Assembly: GCF_015291665.1 (NCBI RefSeq) | Contig: NZ_CP030048.1 | Coordinates: 2,108,001 to 2,172,000 of the forward strand | DNA: 64,000 bases | Direction: 5' to 3' | DNA from: Bradyrhizobium sp. CCBAU 53338 | GTDB lineage: Bacteria; Pseudomonadota; Alphaproteobacteria; Rhizobiales; Xanthobacteraceae | Shown: positions 53,085-62,089 of the stretch, one piece after another | Position numbering within the stretch: the stretch's first letter is position 1 | Layout: each line of letters opens with the position of its first letter | Made by a program: the position numbers and the translations under genes | Notes under the pieces: generated by a model | What the model was told of the DNA's origin: nothing | The model's database searches: none | What the model saw: only the letters and a program-made list of their open reading frames with translations

Positions 53085-53555
53085 ATGACCGATGAGCGCT
53101 ACTGGGACGATGCCAAGGTTGGCGACGAATGCGTCACTCCCTCAGTGACAGTTACCGAAACCATGGTGAATGCCTACGCCGAGCTGACGGGCGATTTCAC
53201 GCCCGTTCATGTCGACGAGGAATACGCCAAGACCACACCCTTCGGTACACGCGTCGCGCACGGGCTGTTCGGCCTGTCGCTGGCCGATGGCTTGAAGACC
53301 CGTGCCGACTACCGCTTCCTTCCGGGAATGTCGCTGGGCTGGACGTGGGATTTCAAGCTGCCGATCAAGCTCGGCGACACCGTGCATGTGAAGTTCCGCG
53401 TCGGCTCGATGCGCACCACCAAGCGCGATGGATGGGGCATCGTGGTGCTGCCCTCGGAGCTGATCAACCAGCGCGGTGAAGTGGTGCAGCTAGGTGAGCA
53501 TCGGCTGATGATCCCGATGCGCCCGAAGACCAGCGTAGCAGGAGAGCAGGCATGA
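53085..53555 (+). CDS. MaoC-like hydratase
   Basis: Protein of 156 aa with a hot-dog fold. The R-specific hydratase motif is seen in AELTGDFTPVHVDEEYAKTT (Asp and His), then FGTRVAHGLFGLSLADGL. Typical reaction is hydration of an enoyl- or mesaconyl-CoA type substrate. It overlaps the CoA-transferase gene by 4 bases (ATGA), so the hydratase and transferase are likely made together and work on the same acid. Confidence 0.88.
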   Translation: MTDERYWDDAKVGDECVTPSVTVTETMVNAYAELTGDFTPVHVDEEYAKTTPFGTRVAHGLFGLSLADGLKTRADYRFLPGMSLGWTWDFKLPIKLGDTVHVKFRVGSMRTTKRDGWGIVVLPSELINQRGEVVQLGEHRLMIPMRPKTSVAGEQA

Positions 53556-54793
53556 CCGTGCAAGATTTGTCGTTCAAAGATCTGCCGCTCAAAGGCATCC
53601 GCGTTATCGACTACAGCCATTTCCTCGCAGGCCCGTTCATGGGCCGCTGCCTCGCCGCGATGGGCGCTGAGGTCATCAAGGTGGAGCGTCCGAGGCAAGG
53701 CGATGCGGGCCGCGCCCACGGCTATTTCAAGGACGGTCAGTCCGGCTACTTCCTGCAGCAGAACATGGGCAAGCAGGGATTGTGCATCGATCTGCGCGAT
53801 ACGCGTGGTCTCGACATGATGATGAAGCTGGTCGACACGGCCGATGTCTTCATCGAGAACTACCGCCCCGGCGCACTCGAGCGTCTCGGGCTTGGCTACA
53901 AGGCGCTGTCCGCGCGCAATCCCAAACTGATCTACTGTTCGGTCTCCGCCTATGGCCACACCGGTCCCTATGCCGACCGTCCGGGCTTCGGCCTGATCGC
54001 AGAGGCGATGTCGGGTGCTCTGGCGCAACTGGGGTCCCCCGGCGAAGCGCCGCCGCTGCTGCGGATGCCGCTCGCGGACATGTACACCGGCATTCACGGC
54101 GTGGCTGCCATCAATGCCGCGCTGCTCGGCCGCGCGTCGTCCGGGCGCGGTCAACACATCGATCTGGCGCTGTACGATTGCATGGTCTCGATGCACGACT
54201 ATGCCGTTCAGCGCTACTTCTTATCCGGCGGGACCGACCTGCCGCGGCAGACCGGCAGCGGGCAGCCGGATTCGACCGTCTACGGCGTCTTTCCCGCAAA
54301 GGACGGCAATCTCGTCATCGCTGCGCAAGTCGATGATGCGTGGAAAAGATTGGCAATGCTGATCGGTGGCCCCGCGTTGTCGTCCGATGAACGCTTCGCC
54401 ACGCCTGCCGCGCGCAACGCTCACTATGCCGAAGCGATGGAGATCGTGCGCAACTGGACGCTGTCGCAACCCTCTCGTGACGCTTGTCTTACGGCGCTTG
54501 AGGCAGCAGGCGTGCCGTCCGCTCCCGTGCAGACCATCGAAGAGGTCGTGAAGGATCCGCAGATCAAGGCGCGCGGCATGCTGGTCGAGCAGGAGCATCC
54601 TGTGCTCGGCAAGGTGACGTTGCCGAACCTTCCGTTCCGGTTCTCCGATTGCGACACCACGGTGCGCACGCCGGCGCCGCTGCTCGGCCAGGATAATCGC
54701 CGTATTGCGGCTTCGCTGGGGCTGTCGGCCGAGCTCGTAGAAACGATGGTGCGCGACGGCGTCCTCTACAACGAAGCCGCAGCGCGGGAGTGA
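53552..54793 (+). CDS. CaiB/BaiF family (class III) CoA-transferase
   Basis: Protein of 413 aa. The fold is recognised from GIRVIDYSHFLAGPFMGRCL, MGAEVIKVERP, the catalytic Asp region (CIDLRDTRGLDMMMKLVDTA) and ISCSVSAYGH-type segment (IYCSVSAYGHTGPYADRPGF). It moves CoA between carboxylic acids in the cytosol. In context with the MaoC-like hydratase it probably activates the substrate acid, as in mesaconate or citramalate pathways. It is in the main operon. Confidence 0.92.
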   Translation: MTVQDLSFKDLPLKGIRVIDYSHFLAGPFMGRCLAAMGAEVIKVERPRQGDAGRAHGYFKDGQSGYFLQQNMGKQGLCIDLRDTRGLDMMMKLVDTADVFIENYRPGALERLGLGYKALSARNPKLIYCSVSAYGHTGPYADRPGFGLIAEAMSGALAQLGSPGEAPPLLRMPLADMYTGIHGVAAINAALLGRASSGRGQHIDLALYDCMVSMHDYAVQRYFLSGGTDLPRQTGSGQPDSTVYGVFPAKDGNLVIAAQVDDAWKRLAMLIGGPALSSDERFATPAARNAHYAEAMEIVRNWTLSQPSRDACLTALEAAGVPSAPVQTIEEVVKDPQIKARGMLVEQEHPVLGKVTLPNLPFRFSDCDTTVRTPAPLLGQDNRRIAASLGLSAELVETMVRDGVLYNEAAARE

Positions 54794-54796
54794 GCC

Positions 54797-55624
54797 ATGA
54801 GCGACCGTTACGCGGTGATCGGCAATCCGATCGGCTTCAGCAAATCACCTCTCATCCATGGCACGTTCGCCAAGATGGCGGGGCAGGACCTCGTCTATGA
54901 GGCAATCGAGGCACCACTCGGTGGCTTCAACGCACGGGTTGATCAATTCCGGACCGAGGGCGCCAAGGGGCTGAACATCACGGCCCCGTTCAAGCTCGAT
55001 GCCTTCGCTTACGCAAACGAGATTTCAGAGAGCGCCGACCGCGCTGGCGCCGCAAACTGCCTGAAGTTCGAGGGCGATCGGATCATTGCCGAGAATTTCG
55101 ACGGGATAGGGCTCGTGCGGGACATCACGGTCAATCTCGGCGTCAAGATGGCCGGCCGGCGCGTCCTGATGCTCGGCGTTGGAGGCGCGGCGCGCGGCGC
55201 GCTGCTGCCGTTCCTGCGTCAGGAGCCATCCGAGTTGGTCCTCGTCAATCGCACCTTATCGAAGGCCGTGGCATTGGCCGAAGAGTTTGCCGGTTGTGGT
55301 CCCCTGATCGTCAGCGGTTATGCCGAACTGGCCGATCTTGCCGAGGGCTATGACGTCGTGGTCAACGCGACATCGGCCAGCCTGCGAGGTGAGATGCCGC
55401 CGCTTCCGGGCAACGTCTTCCGCGGTTCGGAGCTGGCGTACGAACTTGCCTATGGCAAGGGACTCACTCCCTTTCTGCAAGCCGCCCGCGCCGAAGGCGT
55501 AGCCAAGCTGGCGGACGGCGTCGGCATGCTGGTCGAGCAGGCGGCGGAAGCTTTTGCGTGGTGGCGCGGCGTTCGACCTGGCACGGCTCGGGTCATCGCC
55601 GAGCTGACTGTCCCTTTGAGCTGA
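54797..55624 (+). CDS. shikimate dehydrogenase family protein (AroE-like, first copy)
   Basis: Protein of 275 aa. The shikimate-binding Ser residues (NPIGFSKSPLIHGTF), catalytic Lys (NITAPFK) and Asp (ENFDGIGLVRDI) are present, as is the cofactor motif GVGGAARGALL. The usual NTDG motif reads NFDG here. NADP is the normal cofactor in AroE. A second AroE-like gene starts 7 bases after it, so one is likely used for dissimilation of quinate or shikimate. Confidence 0.88.
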   Translation: MSDRYAVIGNPIGFSKSPLIHGTFAKMAGQDLVYEAIEAPLGGFNARVDQFRTEGAKGLNITAPFKLDAFAYANEISESADRAGAANCLKFEGDRIIAENFDGIGLVRDITVNLGVKMAGRRVLMLGVGGAARGALLPFLRQEPSELVLVNRTLSKAVALAEEFAGCGPLIVSGYAELADLAEGYDVVVNATSASLRGEMPPLPGNVFRGSELAYELAYGKGLTPFLQAARAEGVAKLADGVGMLVEQAAEAFAWWRGVRPGTARVIAELTVPLS

Positions 55625-55630
55625 CGGGCG

Positions 55631-56494
55631 ATGCCGGGCATGCATCCGAAGTCCAGCTTTCTCGTCGGTCTGATCGGTAGCGGCATCGCTGCGTCCCGCA
55701 CGCCGCCCATGCACGAGGCGGCGGCCGACGCCGCGGGCATCCGCTATCTCTACAAGAAGATCGACCTGACAGAGTTGAAACTTGGTGCCGAAGCACTGCC
55801 GGAGTTGCTGACGGCGGCAAGGCGGATGGGCTTCGACGGGTTGAACGTGACCCATCCCTGCAAGCAGGCGATCCTTCCGCTCCTGGACGAGCTTTCGCCT
55901 GACGCGGAGGCGCTTGGCGCCGTGAACACCGTGGTCATCAGGAACGGTCGAATGACCGGCCACAACACCGACTGGTTCGGCTTCGCCGAGAACTTTCTCC
56001 GCAACATGCAGGGTGCACCACTCGGTTGCGTCGTCCAATTTGGCGCGGGCGGCGCAGGCGCGGCGGTTGCTTTCGCGCTCATGAAGCTTGGTGTGCGGGA
56101 ACTGACCATTATCGACGTCGACGTAGCCAAAGCGCAGAGCGTCGTCGACGGCTTGTCCCCCCGATTTGCAGAAGTGCGCTTGAAGGTCGGCCGGGATGTC
56201 GCGGCGGCCGTCGCTGCCGCTGACGGAATCGTCAACGCAACGCCGATCGGCATGGACAAATATCCGGGCACGCCGCTGCCGACGGCCTTGCTGCGTCCCG
56301 ATCTGTGGGTCGCCGAGATCGTCTATTTCCCGCTCGAAACCGCGCTGCTGCGTGCGGCGCGCGGCCTCGGCTGCCGCACCGTCGATGGCGGTGGTATGGC
56401 GATTTTCCAGGGCACCGAAGCATTTCGCCTGTTCACGGGCATTTCACCTGATCCAGACGTCTTCTTCGCCACTTTTGCATCCCTGGGAGGGTGA
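55631..56494 (+). CDS. quinate/shikimate dehydrogenase-like protein (AroE-like, second copy)
   Basis: Protein of 287 aa with low similarity to its neighbour. It opens LIGSGIAASRTPPMHEAAAD and has GFDGLNVTHPCKQAI and NTDWFGF, resembling Corynebacterium quinate/shikimate dehydrogenase (QsuD) more than AroE of biosynthesis. The Rossmann motif is FGAGGAGAAVAFALM. NAD-dependent oxidation of quinate or shikimate in a catabolic sense is inferred. It may start at 55631 or at the ATG at 55640. Confidence 0.88.
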   Translation: MPGMHPKSSFLVGLIGSGIAASRTPPMHEAAADAAGIRYLYKKIDLTELKLGAEALPELLTAARRMGFDGLNVTHPCKQAILPLLDELSPDAEALGAVNTVVIRNGRMTGHNTDWFGFAENFLRNMQGAPLGCVVQFGAGGAGAAVAFALMKLGVRELTIIDVDVAKAQSVVDGLSPRFAEVRLKVGRDVAAAVAAADGIVNATPIGMDKYPGTPLPTALLRPDLWVAEIVYFPLETALLRAARGLGCRTVDGGGMAIFQGTEAFRLFTGISPDPDVFFATFASLGG

Positions 56495-56545
56495 CCTCAG
56501 GCCGATGGGCGAGCGGCACGCACAACGCCCGAGAGGAAACGCAAG

Positions 56546-57214
56546 ATGGGCTACACGCTCGATTTCTCGGTGGTTTGGCAGGCGATGCCCGCGCTGCTGT
56601 GGGGGTGCGTGGGTACGTTGGGTCTGGCGCTTGCCGGCATGACGCTCGCGATGGTGATCGGTGTCGCCGGCGTCGCGGCACGCGATGCGAAGGCGGCATG
56701 GTTACGTGCTCTCGTGATCGGCTTCGTCGAGATCGTGCGCAATACGCCTTTCCTGGTGCAGATCTTCTTTCTGTTCTTTGCCCTGCCGCTGATCGGGTTG
56801 AAGCTCAATCCGACGGCCACCGCCATTATCGCGCTCGGTGTCAATGGCGGCGCATATGCCATCGAGATCATCCGAGGCGGGGTGCAGTCCATCCATAAAG
56901 GACAGGTGGAAGCGGGCTACGCGCTCGGACTGCACAAAGGGCAGGTGTTCCGGTTCATCGTGCTGAAGCCTGCACTTCGAGCGATCTACCCCTCGCTCAC
57001 GGGTCAGTTCATCATGCTGACGCTGACCTCCTCGATCTGCTCGGCGGTGTCGGCCTACGAATTGACGTCGGTTGCCCAGCGCATCGAAAGCGACACGTTC
57101 CGCAGTTTCGAGGTCTATTTCTCCGTCACCTTCCTCTATCTCGCGATCTCCTGGCTGCTGATGCTGGGCTTTGCGGTGATCTCTCACCGCTTCTTCTCTT
57201 ATCCGACGCGCTGA
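56546..57214 (+). CDS. polar amino-acid-type ABC transporter permease (first)
   Basis: Membrane protein of 222 aa with five helices of the His/Glu/Gln/Arg permease group. The typical motif FVEIVRNTPFLVQIFFLFFA and the cytoplasmic EAA-loop in HKGQVEAGYALGLHKGQVFR are clear. A GGAAACGCAAG lies before the ATG. It is the first of four adjacent transporter genes (two permeases, binding protein, ATPase), in the catabolic operon, so it probably imports that pathway's substrate. Confidence 0.9.
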   Translation: MGYTLDFSVVWQAMPALLWGCVGTLGLALAGMTLAMVIGVAGVAARDAKAAWLRALVIGFVEIVRNTPFLVQIFFLFFALPLIGLKLNPTATAIIALGVNGGAYAIEIIRGGVQSIHKGQVEAGYALGLHKGQVFRFIVLKPALRAIYPSLTGQFIMLTLTSSICSAVSAYELTSVAQRIESDTFRSFEVYFSVTFLYLAISWLLMLGFAVISHRFFSYPTR

Positions 57215-57225
57215 GGGAGGCGATC

Positions 57226-57882
57226 ATGACACCGCATTTTGGTCTTCTTGAGTTCGGATTCCTGCTGCGCGGGTTGCAATGGACCGCGCTGCTGACGCTG
57301 GTCGCGTTTGTCGGTGGCTGCACGGCTGGGGTGGCGGTTGCATTGCTGCGCACCTGTGGTCACAGGAGCGTGGAATGGATTACCCGCATCTACATCGGGA
57401 TATTCCAAGGCACGCCGCTGCTGCTGCAGCTTTTCGTCGTGTATTACGGACTGGCGCTCACCGGATTGAAGCTCGACGCCTTCGCCGCAGTGGCGATCGG
57501 TTTCACCGTCAATGCCTCCGCCTTCCTTGGTGAGATCTGGCGCGGAGCGATACAGGCGGTGCCGCGCGGCCAGACCGAGGCGGCGATGGCGCTCGGACTG
57601 CACTATTCGTCCCGCATGCGCGACATCGTGCTGCCGCAGGCTATTCGCATCTCGCTGCCGGCGACCATCGGTTATCTCGTGCAGCTCATCAAGGGCACGT
57701 CGCTCGCCGCCATCGTCGGTTTCATCGAACTCGCCCGCGCCGGTCAAATCGTATCGAACCAGACCTTCCAGCCGTTGCTCGTCTTCGGCGTGGTCGGCGC
57801 GATGTATTTCATCCTCTGCTGGCCATTGTCGTGGTGGGGCAGCCGGATGGAGGCCAGGCTCGCCCTGGCCAGTCAAAGGTAG
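57226..57882 (+). CDS. polar amino-acid-type ABC transporter permease (second)
   Basis: Protein of 218 aa, second HisM/HisQ-type permease: YIGIFQGTPLLLQLFVVYYG and the EAA-loop PRGQTEAAMALGLHYSSRM. Five membrane helices are predicted. It is 11 bases behind the first and would pair with it as a heterodimer. AGGGAGGCG precedes the ATG. Confidence 0.9.
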   Translation: MTPHFGLLEFGFLLRGLQWTALLTLVAFVGGCTAGVAVALLRTCGHRSVEWITRIYIGIFQGTPLLLQLFVVYYGLALTGLKLDAFAAVAIGFTVNASAFLGEIWRGAIQAVPRGQTEAAMALGLHYSSRMRDIVLPQAIRISLPATIGYLVQLIKGTSLAAIVGFIELARAGQIVSNQTFQPLLVFGVVGAMYFILCWPLSWWGSRMEARLALASQR

Positions 57883-57933
57883 GAACGGCGCACCTATCCA
57901 ATCACAAACAGCCATCACCAGGAGGAGATACTC

Positions 57934-58761
57934 ATGTTGTTTTCACCCAACCGTCGCCAGCTCGGGGCCGCATTGCTGGCATTGGCGGCTATCGCCGTCG
58001 CAGGCAAATCGCAGGCCGGCACGTTGGAAGACGTGAAGAAGAAGGGCGTCGTCGTCATCGGTATCCAAGGCGACAATCCCCCGTGGGGCTATGTCGACAG
58101 CTCGGGAAAGCAGGATGGCATCGATGCCGATATGGGGCGCGCCTTCGCTGACTATCTCGGCGTGAAGGCCGAGTTCGTTCCGCTGGCGGTGGCCAATCGT
58201 ATTCCGGCGCTGACCACAGGCCGCGTCGACATTCTGTTCGCGACCATGGCCATGCTGCCCGAGCGTGCAAAGGCGGTGCAGTATTCCAAGCCGTATGTCG
58301 CCAACGAGATCACGCTTGTCGCGGCCCTGGCGACGGCGATCAACAGCAATGCCGATATGGGCAAGTACGTCATCGGCGTTCCGAGGTCCTCCACACAGGA
58401 TACCCAGGTCACAAATAGTGCTCCGGCGGGCACCGAGATCCGCAGGTTTGACGATGATGCGGCCACGATCCAGGCGCTGCTCTCCGGGCAGGTGCAGGCC
58501 GTCGGCGCCAACAGCTTCTATCCGCAGCGCCTGAACGCCGCAAAGCCGGAACTTGGGTTCGAGCCCAAGCTTCACTTCACCGCTCTGTACAACGGGGCCT
58601 GTACGCGTCTCGGAGACAAGGAGTGGAACGAGACGGCCAACAAATTCATCGATCAGATCAAATCCGACGGCAAGTTGGCCAGCTTCTACGCCAAATGGAT
58701 GAAGGCGCCCGTGCCGATCTTCCCGGGCTCGGTCCCCGGCGTTCCCTTCACAGTTCAATAG
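57934..58761 (+). CDS. ABC transporter substrate-binding protein (family 3)
   Basis: Periplasmic protein of 275 aa with a signal peptide ([20 protein letters not shown]). The family-3 signature is seen in [20 protein letters not shown] and [15 protein letters not shown], and [18 protein letters not shown]. Such proteins bind amino acids or small organic acids. A CAGGAGGAGA site precedes the ATG. Its position beside AroE/AroQ suggests an acidic cyclic or dicarboxylic ligand, not a standard amino acid. Confidence 0.9.
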   Translation: MLFSPNRRQLGAALLALAAIAVAGKSQAGTLEDVKKKGVVVIGIQGDNPPWGYVDSSGKQDGIDADMGRAFADYLGVKAEFVPLAVANRIPALTTGRVDILFATMAMLPERAKAVQYSKPYVANEITLVAALATAINSNADMGKYVIGVPRSSTQDTQVTNSAPAGTEIRRFDDDAATIQALLSGQVQAVGANSFYPQRLNAAKPELGFEPKLHFTALYNGACTRLGDKEWNETANKFIDQIKSDGKLASFYAKWMKAPVPIFPGSVPGVPFTVQ

Positions 58762-58822
58762 CCATTGCAGGCGGCCGGCGCCCGATCCGCGCTGGCCGCC
58801 GGCCGATAGCGGAGCGGAATCC

Positions 58823-59569
58823 ATGCAGGACAATATCCTGATCGAAATGAACGGCGTGCAGAAGTGGTACGGCGGATACCAGGCTCTCCGCGACGTCGAT
58901 CTCATCGTGCGCAAAGGCGAGAAGATCGTGCTCTGCGGTCCGTCCGGGTCGGGCAAATCGACGCTGATCCGCTGTATCAACCGCCTCGAGGCGATCCAGC
59001 AGGGCAGCATCGTGGTAAACGGTCATCGGCTTGACGACAGCATCAAGGCTATCGATGTCGTACGTCAGGACGTCGGCATGGTCTTTCAGAGCTTCAATCT
59101 CTTTCCGCATATGACGGTCTTGCAGAACTGCATGCTCGCGCCCATTCGCGCACGCCGCATCAACAAGACCGAGGCGGAGGCGACCGCGCGAAAATACCTC
59201 GAACGGGTGCGTATCGGGGATCAGGCCGAGAAGTATCCGGCGCAACTTTCCGGCGGTCAGCAACAGCGTGTCGCGATTGCGCGTGCGCTCTGCATGCAGC
59301 CCAAGGTGATGCTGTTTGACGAGCCGACCTCGGCACTTGACCCTGAGATGGTCAAGGAGGTGCTCGATACGATGATCGGACTCGCCAACGACGGCATGAC
59401 CATGATTTGCGTCACCCACGAGATGGGCTTCGCCCGCCAGGTGGCCGATCGCGTCATCTTCATGGCTGAAGGCCAGATCATCGAAGAAGGCGCTCCCGAC
59501 GCCTTCTTCCGCAATCCGCAGCACGCCCGCACCAGGCAGTTCCTCGGCGAGATTCTTGCCCATCACTGA
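58823..59569 (+). CDS. polar amino-acid-type ABC transporter ATP-binding protein
   Basis: Protein of 248 aa, GlnQ/HisP-like ATPase. Walker [15 protein letters not shown]-loop [14 protein letters not shown], signature [15 protein letters not shown], Walker [17 protein letters not shown] and the H-loop in [12 protein letters not shown] are all present. It powers the two adjacent permeases from the cytoplasmic side. It ends the transporter block; aroQ begins 14 bases after its stop. Confidence 0.95.
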   Translation: MQDNILIEMNGVQKWYGGYQALRDVDLIVRKGEKIVLCGPSGSGKSTLIRCINRLEAIQQGSIVVNGHRLDDSIKAIDVVRQDVGMVFQSFNLFPHMTVLQNCMLAPIRARRINKTEAEATARKYLERVRIGDQAEKYPAQLSGGQQQRVAIARALCMQPKVMLFDEPTSALDPEMVKEVLDTMIGLANDGMTMICVTHEMGFARQVADRVIFMAEGQIIEEGAPDAFFRNPQHARTRQFLGEILAHH

Positions 59570-59582
59570 ACGGAGTACTTTC

Positions 59583-60032
59583 GTGAATCGTCTTGTCTAC
59601 GTCCTCAACGGTCCAAATCTCAATTTGCTCGGCAAGCGCCAGCCCCACATCTACGGTCACGAGACGCTTGCGGACGTGGAGCGGGATTGCCGGGCGCTGG
59701 CCGGGGAGCTGGCATTGGAGCTACGATTTCACCAGTCGAACAGGGAATACGAGCTGATTGACTGGATCCACGAGGCGCGCGAGACGGCTGCCGGGATCGT
59801 GATGAATCCGGCGGCCTTCACCCACACGTCGGTCGCCATCCTGGACGCTTTGAACACGTTCGAGGGGACGGTGATCGAGGTGCATATTTCCAACGTGCAC
59901 AAGCGCGAGGAATTCCGCCACCATTCGTTTGTGTCCAAACGAGCTGATGGGGTCATCGCTGGCTTCGGCACCCAGGGTTATTTGCTCGGCTTGCATCGTG
60001 TCGCCAAGCTGCTTGACGAGAAGAAAGGATAG
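59583..60032 (+). CDS. aroQ: type II 3-dehydroquinate dehydratase
   Basis: Protein of 149 aa. The active-site Tyr segment [20 protein letters not shown], the [17 protein letters not shown] stretch, [16 protein letters not shown] and [18 protein letters not shown] are family markers; the catalytic His and Arg are in the last two. It interconverts 3-dehydroquinate and 3-dehydroshikimate as a dodecamer. The GTG at 59583 is used (GGAG upstream). Its place after the transporter and AroE copies suggests a dissimilatory quinate role. Confidence 0.92.
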   Translation: MNRLVYVLNGPNLNLLGKRQPHIYGHETLADVERDCRALAGELALELRFHQSNREYELIDWIHEARETAAGIVMNPAAFTHTSVAILDALNTFEGTVIEVHISNVHKREEFRHHSFVSKRADGVIAGFGTQGYLLGLHRVAKLLDEKKG

Positions 60033-60038
60033 CATCGT

Positions 60039-61040
60039 ATGAGTGCACCCGTCAGCCTGTCGGTGATGGGAGCGGGTCTCATCGGAAAGCGACACATCGA
60101 ACAGATTCTCGCGCGGCCGGAGGCGGTACTATCGTCGATCGTCGATCCGATGCCGGCGGCCCGAGAGTTGGCGGTTTCGCTGAACGTGGATTGGTTTCCG
60201 TCCTGCAGGACTTGCTCTCCGGAGGTCGGCCGGACGGCGTGGTCGTCGCCACCCCCAATCGCGGCGGGCATCCCGGCGCTCATTGAGAAGCCGCTGGCGG
60301 ATGACGTCGACGCTGCGCAGGCCCTGGTCGAGGCCTCCGAGCGAGCGGGCGTGCCGCTGCTCACCGGTCATCATCGCCGCCACAACCCGATGATCCAGCG
60401 CGCCAAGGCGGAGATCGACAGCGGCCGGCTCGGTCAGATCGTGTCGGTGCATGGCATGTTCTGGCTGATCAAGCCTGATGATTATTTCGATGTGGCCTGG
60501 CGCCGCGAGAAAGGGGCGGGGCCTGTCTTCCTGAATCTCATCCACGATGTCGACCTGCTGCGGTACCTGTGTGGGGAAATCGTCGCGGTGCAAGCTGCCC
60601 AATCCAATCGGCTGCGTGGACATGCGGTCGAAGAGACCGCGGTGATCATCCTGCACTTCGCCTCCGGCGCGCTGGGAACGGTCAACGTCTCCGACACCAT
60701 CCAGTCGCCCTAGAGCTGGGAATTCACTTCCGGTGAGAACCCGGCCTACAGTCATACGGAGGAGGCGTGTTACCAGATCGGCGGCACGAAGGCATCGCTG
60801 GCTATTCCGCAACTCGATCTATGGCATCACCCGAGCAAGGCCAGCTGGTGGGCGCCGATCGAGCGCGAGCGGCTGAGCTGCGAGAAGGAAGACCCGCTCG
60901 GCCTGCAGATCGCCAATTTCTGCGGGGTCATCTGCGGTACGGACAAGCCTGTGGTGAGCGGGCGCGAAGGGCTGAAAAGCGTTCGAGTGATCGACGCGAT
61001 CAAGCGCGCGGCGGAAACCGCAGATCTCGTGTCGATTTGA
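60039..61040 (+). pseudogene. Gfo/Idh/MocA family oxidoreductase, disrupted
   Basis: The first part is intact (SVMGAGLIGKRHIEQI, IVDPMPAARELA). After about residue 52, a frameshift exposes SPEVGRTAW where RPDGVVVATPN is expected in another frame, and then about 10 residues appear deleted before AAGIPALIEKPLADD. The family continues (GHHRRHNPMIQRAK, GPVFLNLIHDVDLLRYL), then a TAG at 60711-60713 replaces the Trp in SP-W-SWEFTSGENP. The rest stays in frame to 61040. At least three lesions make it a pseudogene, in an operon that is otherwise complete. Confidence 0.9.
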
Positions 61041-61661
61041 CCCTGGAAGGCATGGCGACCACGCCGAGGTATCGGCGTCTGGAAATGTCGGCCAATTCGC
61101 AAGCTCGCTTTTCATTTGGAAGCAACCGCCAAGCCGATGTTTCTGCGGCAGAATTCTGTGCTCCTTTCCAAACGCGGATTGAAATCCGTGAGCAATCAAA
61201 CGGAGGTTGATTCCTCCACGCTGAGGTCTGATCCGTTGCGGCCGAAACGAGAATAGGGCGCGGGATTGGTTGTGCACCAAAGTCGAGCAGGTGCAAATTC
61301 CGGCGCACGTTTGGAAAACGTGCAACATGCCGTCTCCGCGGGTCGAATTAATGGCATCGTCCTGGACTTACATCATTGCATCGAGACCATCTCGGGCGGC
61401 GATGGATCGCACACAAACGGCGCTTATCCAGACACCACCTCCCGAGTCAGGCTGCCCGTCGATAAGAAAACAGGACTTCCGAACTAGTGGGTCTCGCGAT
61501 GTAGCGGACCAGGTACTCGATCCCCCGACGCTTCTGATCGCCGGTCCCGCCGACCATGGCGCGCGCGCAATTGGAGGTTTCGATGTAAGCCATTGATCTT
61601 TGATGATGCGATTTCGGTCCAGTTGGAAAAATTCTTCAGAGAAATCAACGCTCGCGGCATG
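61041..61661. other. non-coding stretch between operon end and tRNA remnant
   Basis: About 620 bases with no supported gene. A 48-codon minus-strand frame at 61447-61593 has no ribosome-binding site. The composition is lower in GC than the genes on its left, in keeping with an island border. Confidence 0.5.
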
Positions 61662-61707
61662 TCTCTTAATCAGCGGGCCCCAGGTTCGAGCCCTGGTGCG
61701 CCCACCA
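61662..61707 (+). tRNA. 3' half of a tRNA-Lys(CTT) gene, partial (integration scar)
   Basis: About 46 bases match a tRNA from the anticodon loop onwards: CTCTTAATCAG (anticodon CTT), a T-arm CCAGGTTCGAGCCCTGG, and an acceptor 3' strand ending GCGCCCACCA. The 5' half, D-arm and 5' acceptor strand are absent upstream, so it is not a functional tRNA. Such 3' ends are copied as attachment sites (attR or attL) when elements integrate into tRNA genes. Confidence 0.75.
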
Positions 61708-61728
61708 TATAAATATCCTGGCCAGCAA

Positions 61729-61760
61729 GACCGTTTGAGCGTCTCATTTTTCAAACGGTC
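61729..61760. repeat. 10-bp perfect inverted repeat
   Basis: GACCGTTTGA and TCAAACGGTC are separated by 12 bases (with a T-run in the loop). It begins 22 bases after the tRNA fragment and could be a transcription terminator or part of the integrase attachment region. Confidence 0.5.
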
Positions 61761-62089
61761 ATTTTCGACGCACGGCCGGTAGCGGTTGATAGCAGTTGCA
61801 TCGCGCGTCACCTCAGCACTTCGTTGTGTCATTAAGGGCTGACTGACCATCAGCGGATGGCGATCGACGAGTGGCGCTGCGGCTTGTCCAATGATGGATT
61901 GGAACGAGAGTTAAAGCGTTTCAATTGCTTAGAGGGTGGCGCGTGCACGCTGTGTGCACTAGAAGATCTAGAAAAATCTCACCATGGCCAATGTGGGCAG
62001 GCTTATGGCGCATGCGCATGATTTGAAATGCTGGGGCCGGAAGGGCGGCAAAAGCGATGGTCACCGACGAACTTCGCGGGCGGCCGCCG

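Noticed and set aside
61447..61593. 48-codon minus-strand frame starting MAYIETSN
   Set aside because: No ribosome-binding site, no homology and low complexity at the end; most likely chance.
61368..61850. 160-codon minus-strand open frame across the tRNA fragment
   Set aside because: It runs antisense through the tRNA remnant, has no ribosome-binding site and no family resemblance; such frames often appear over tRNA genes.
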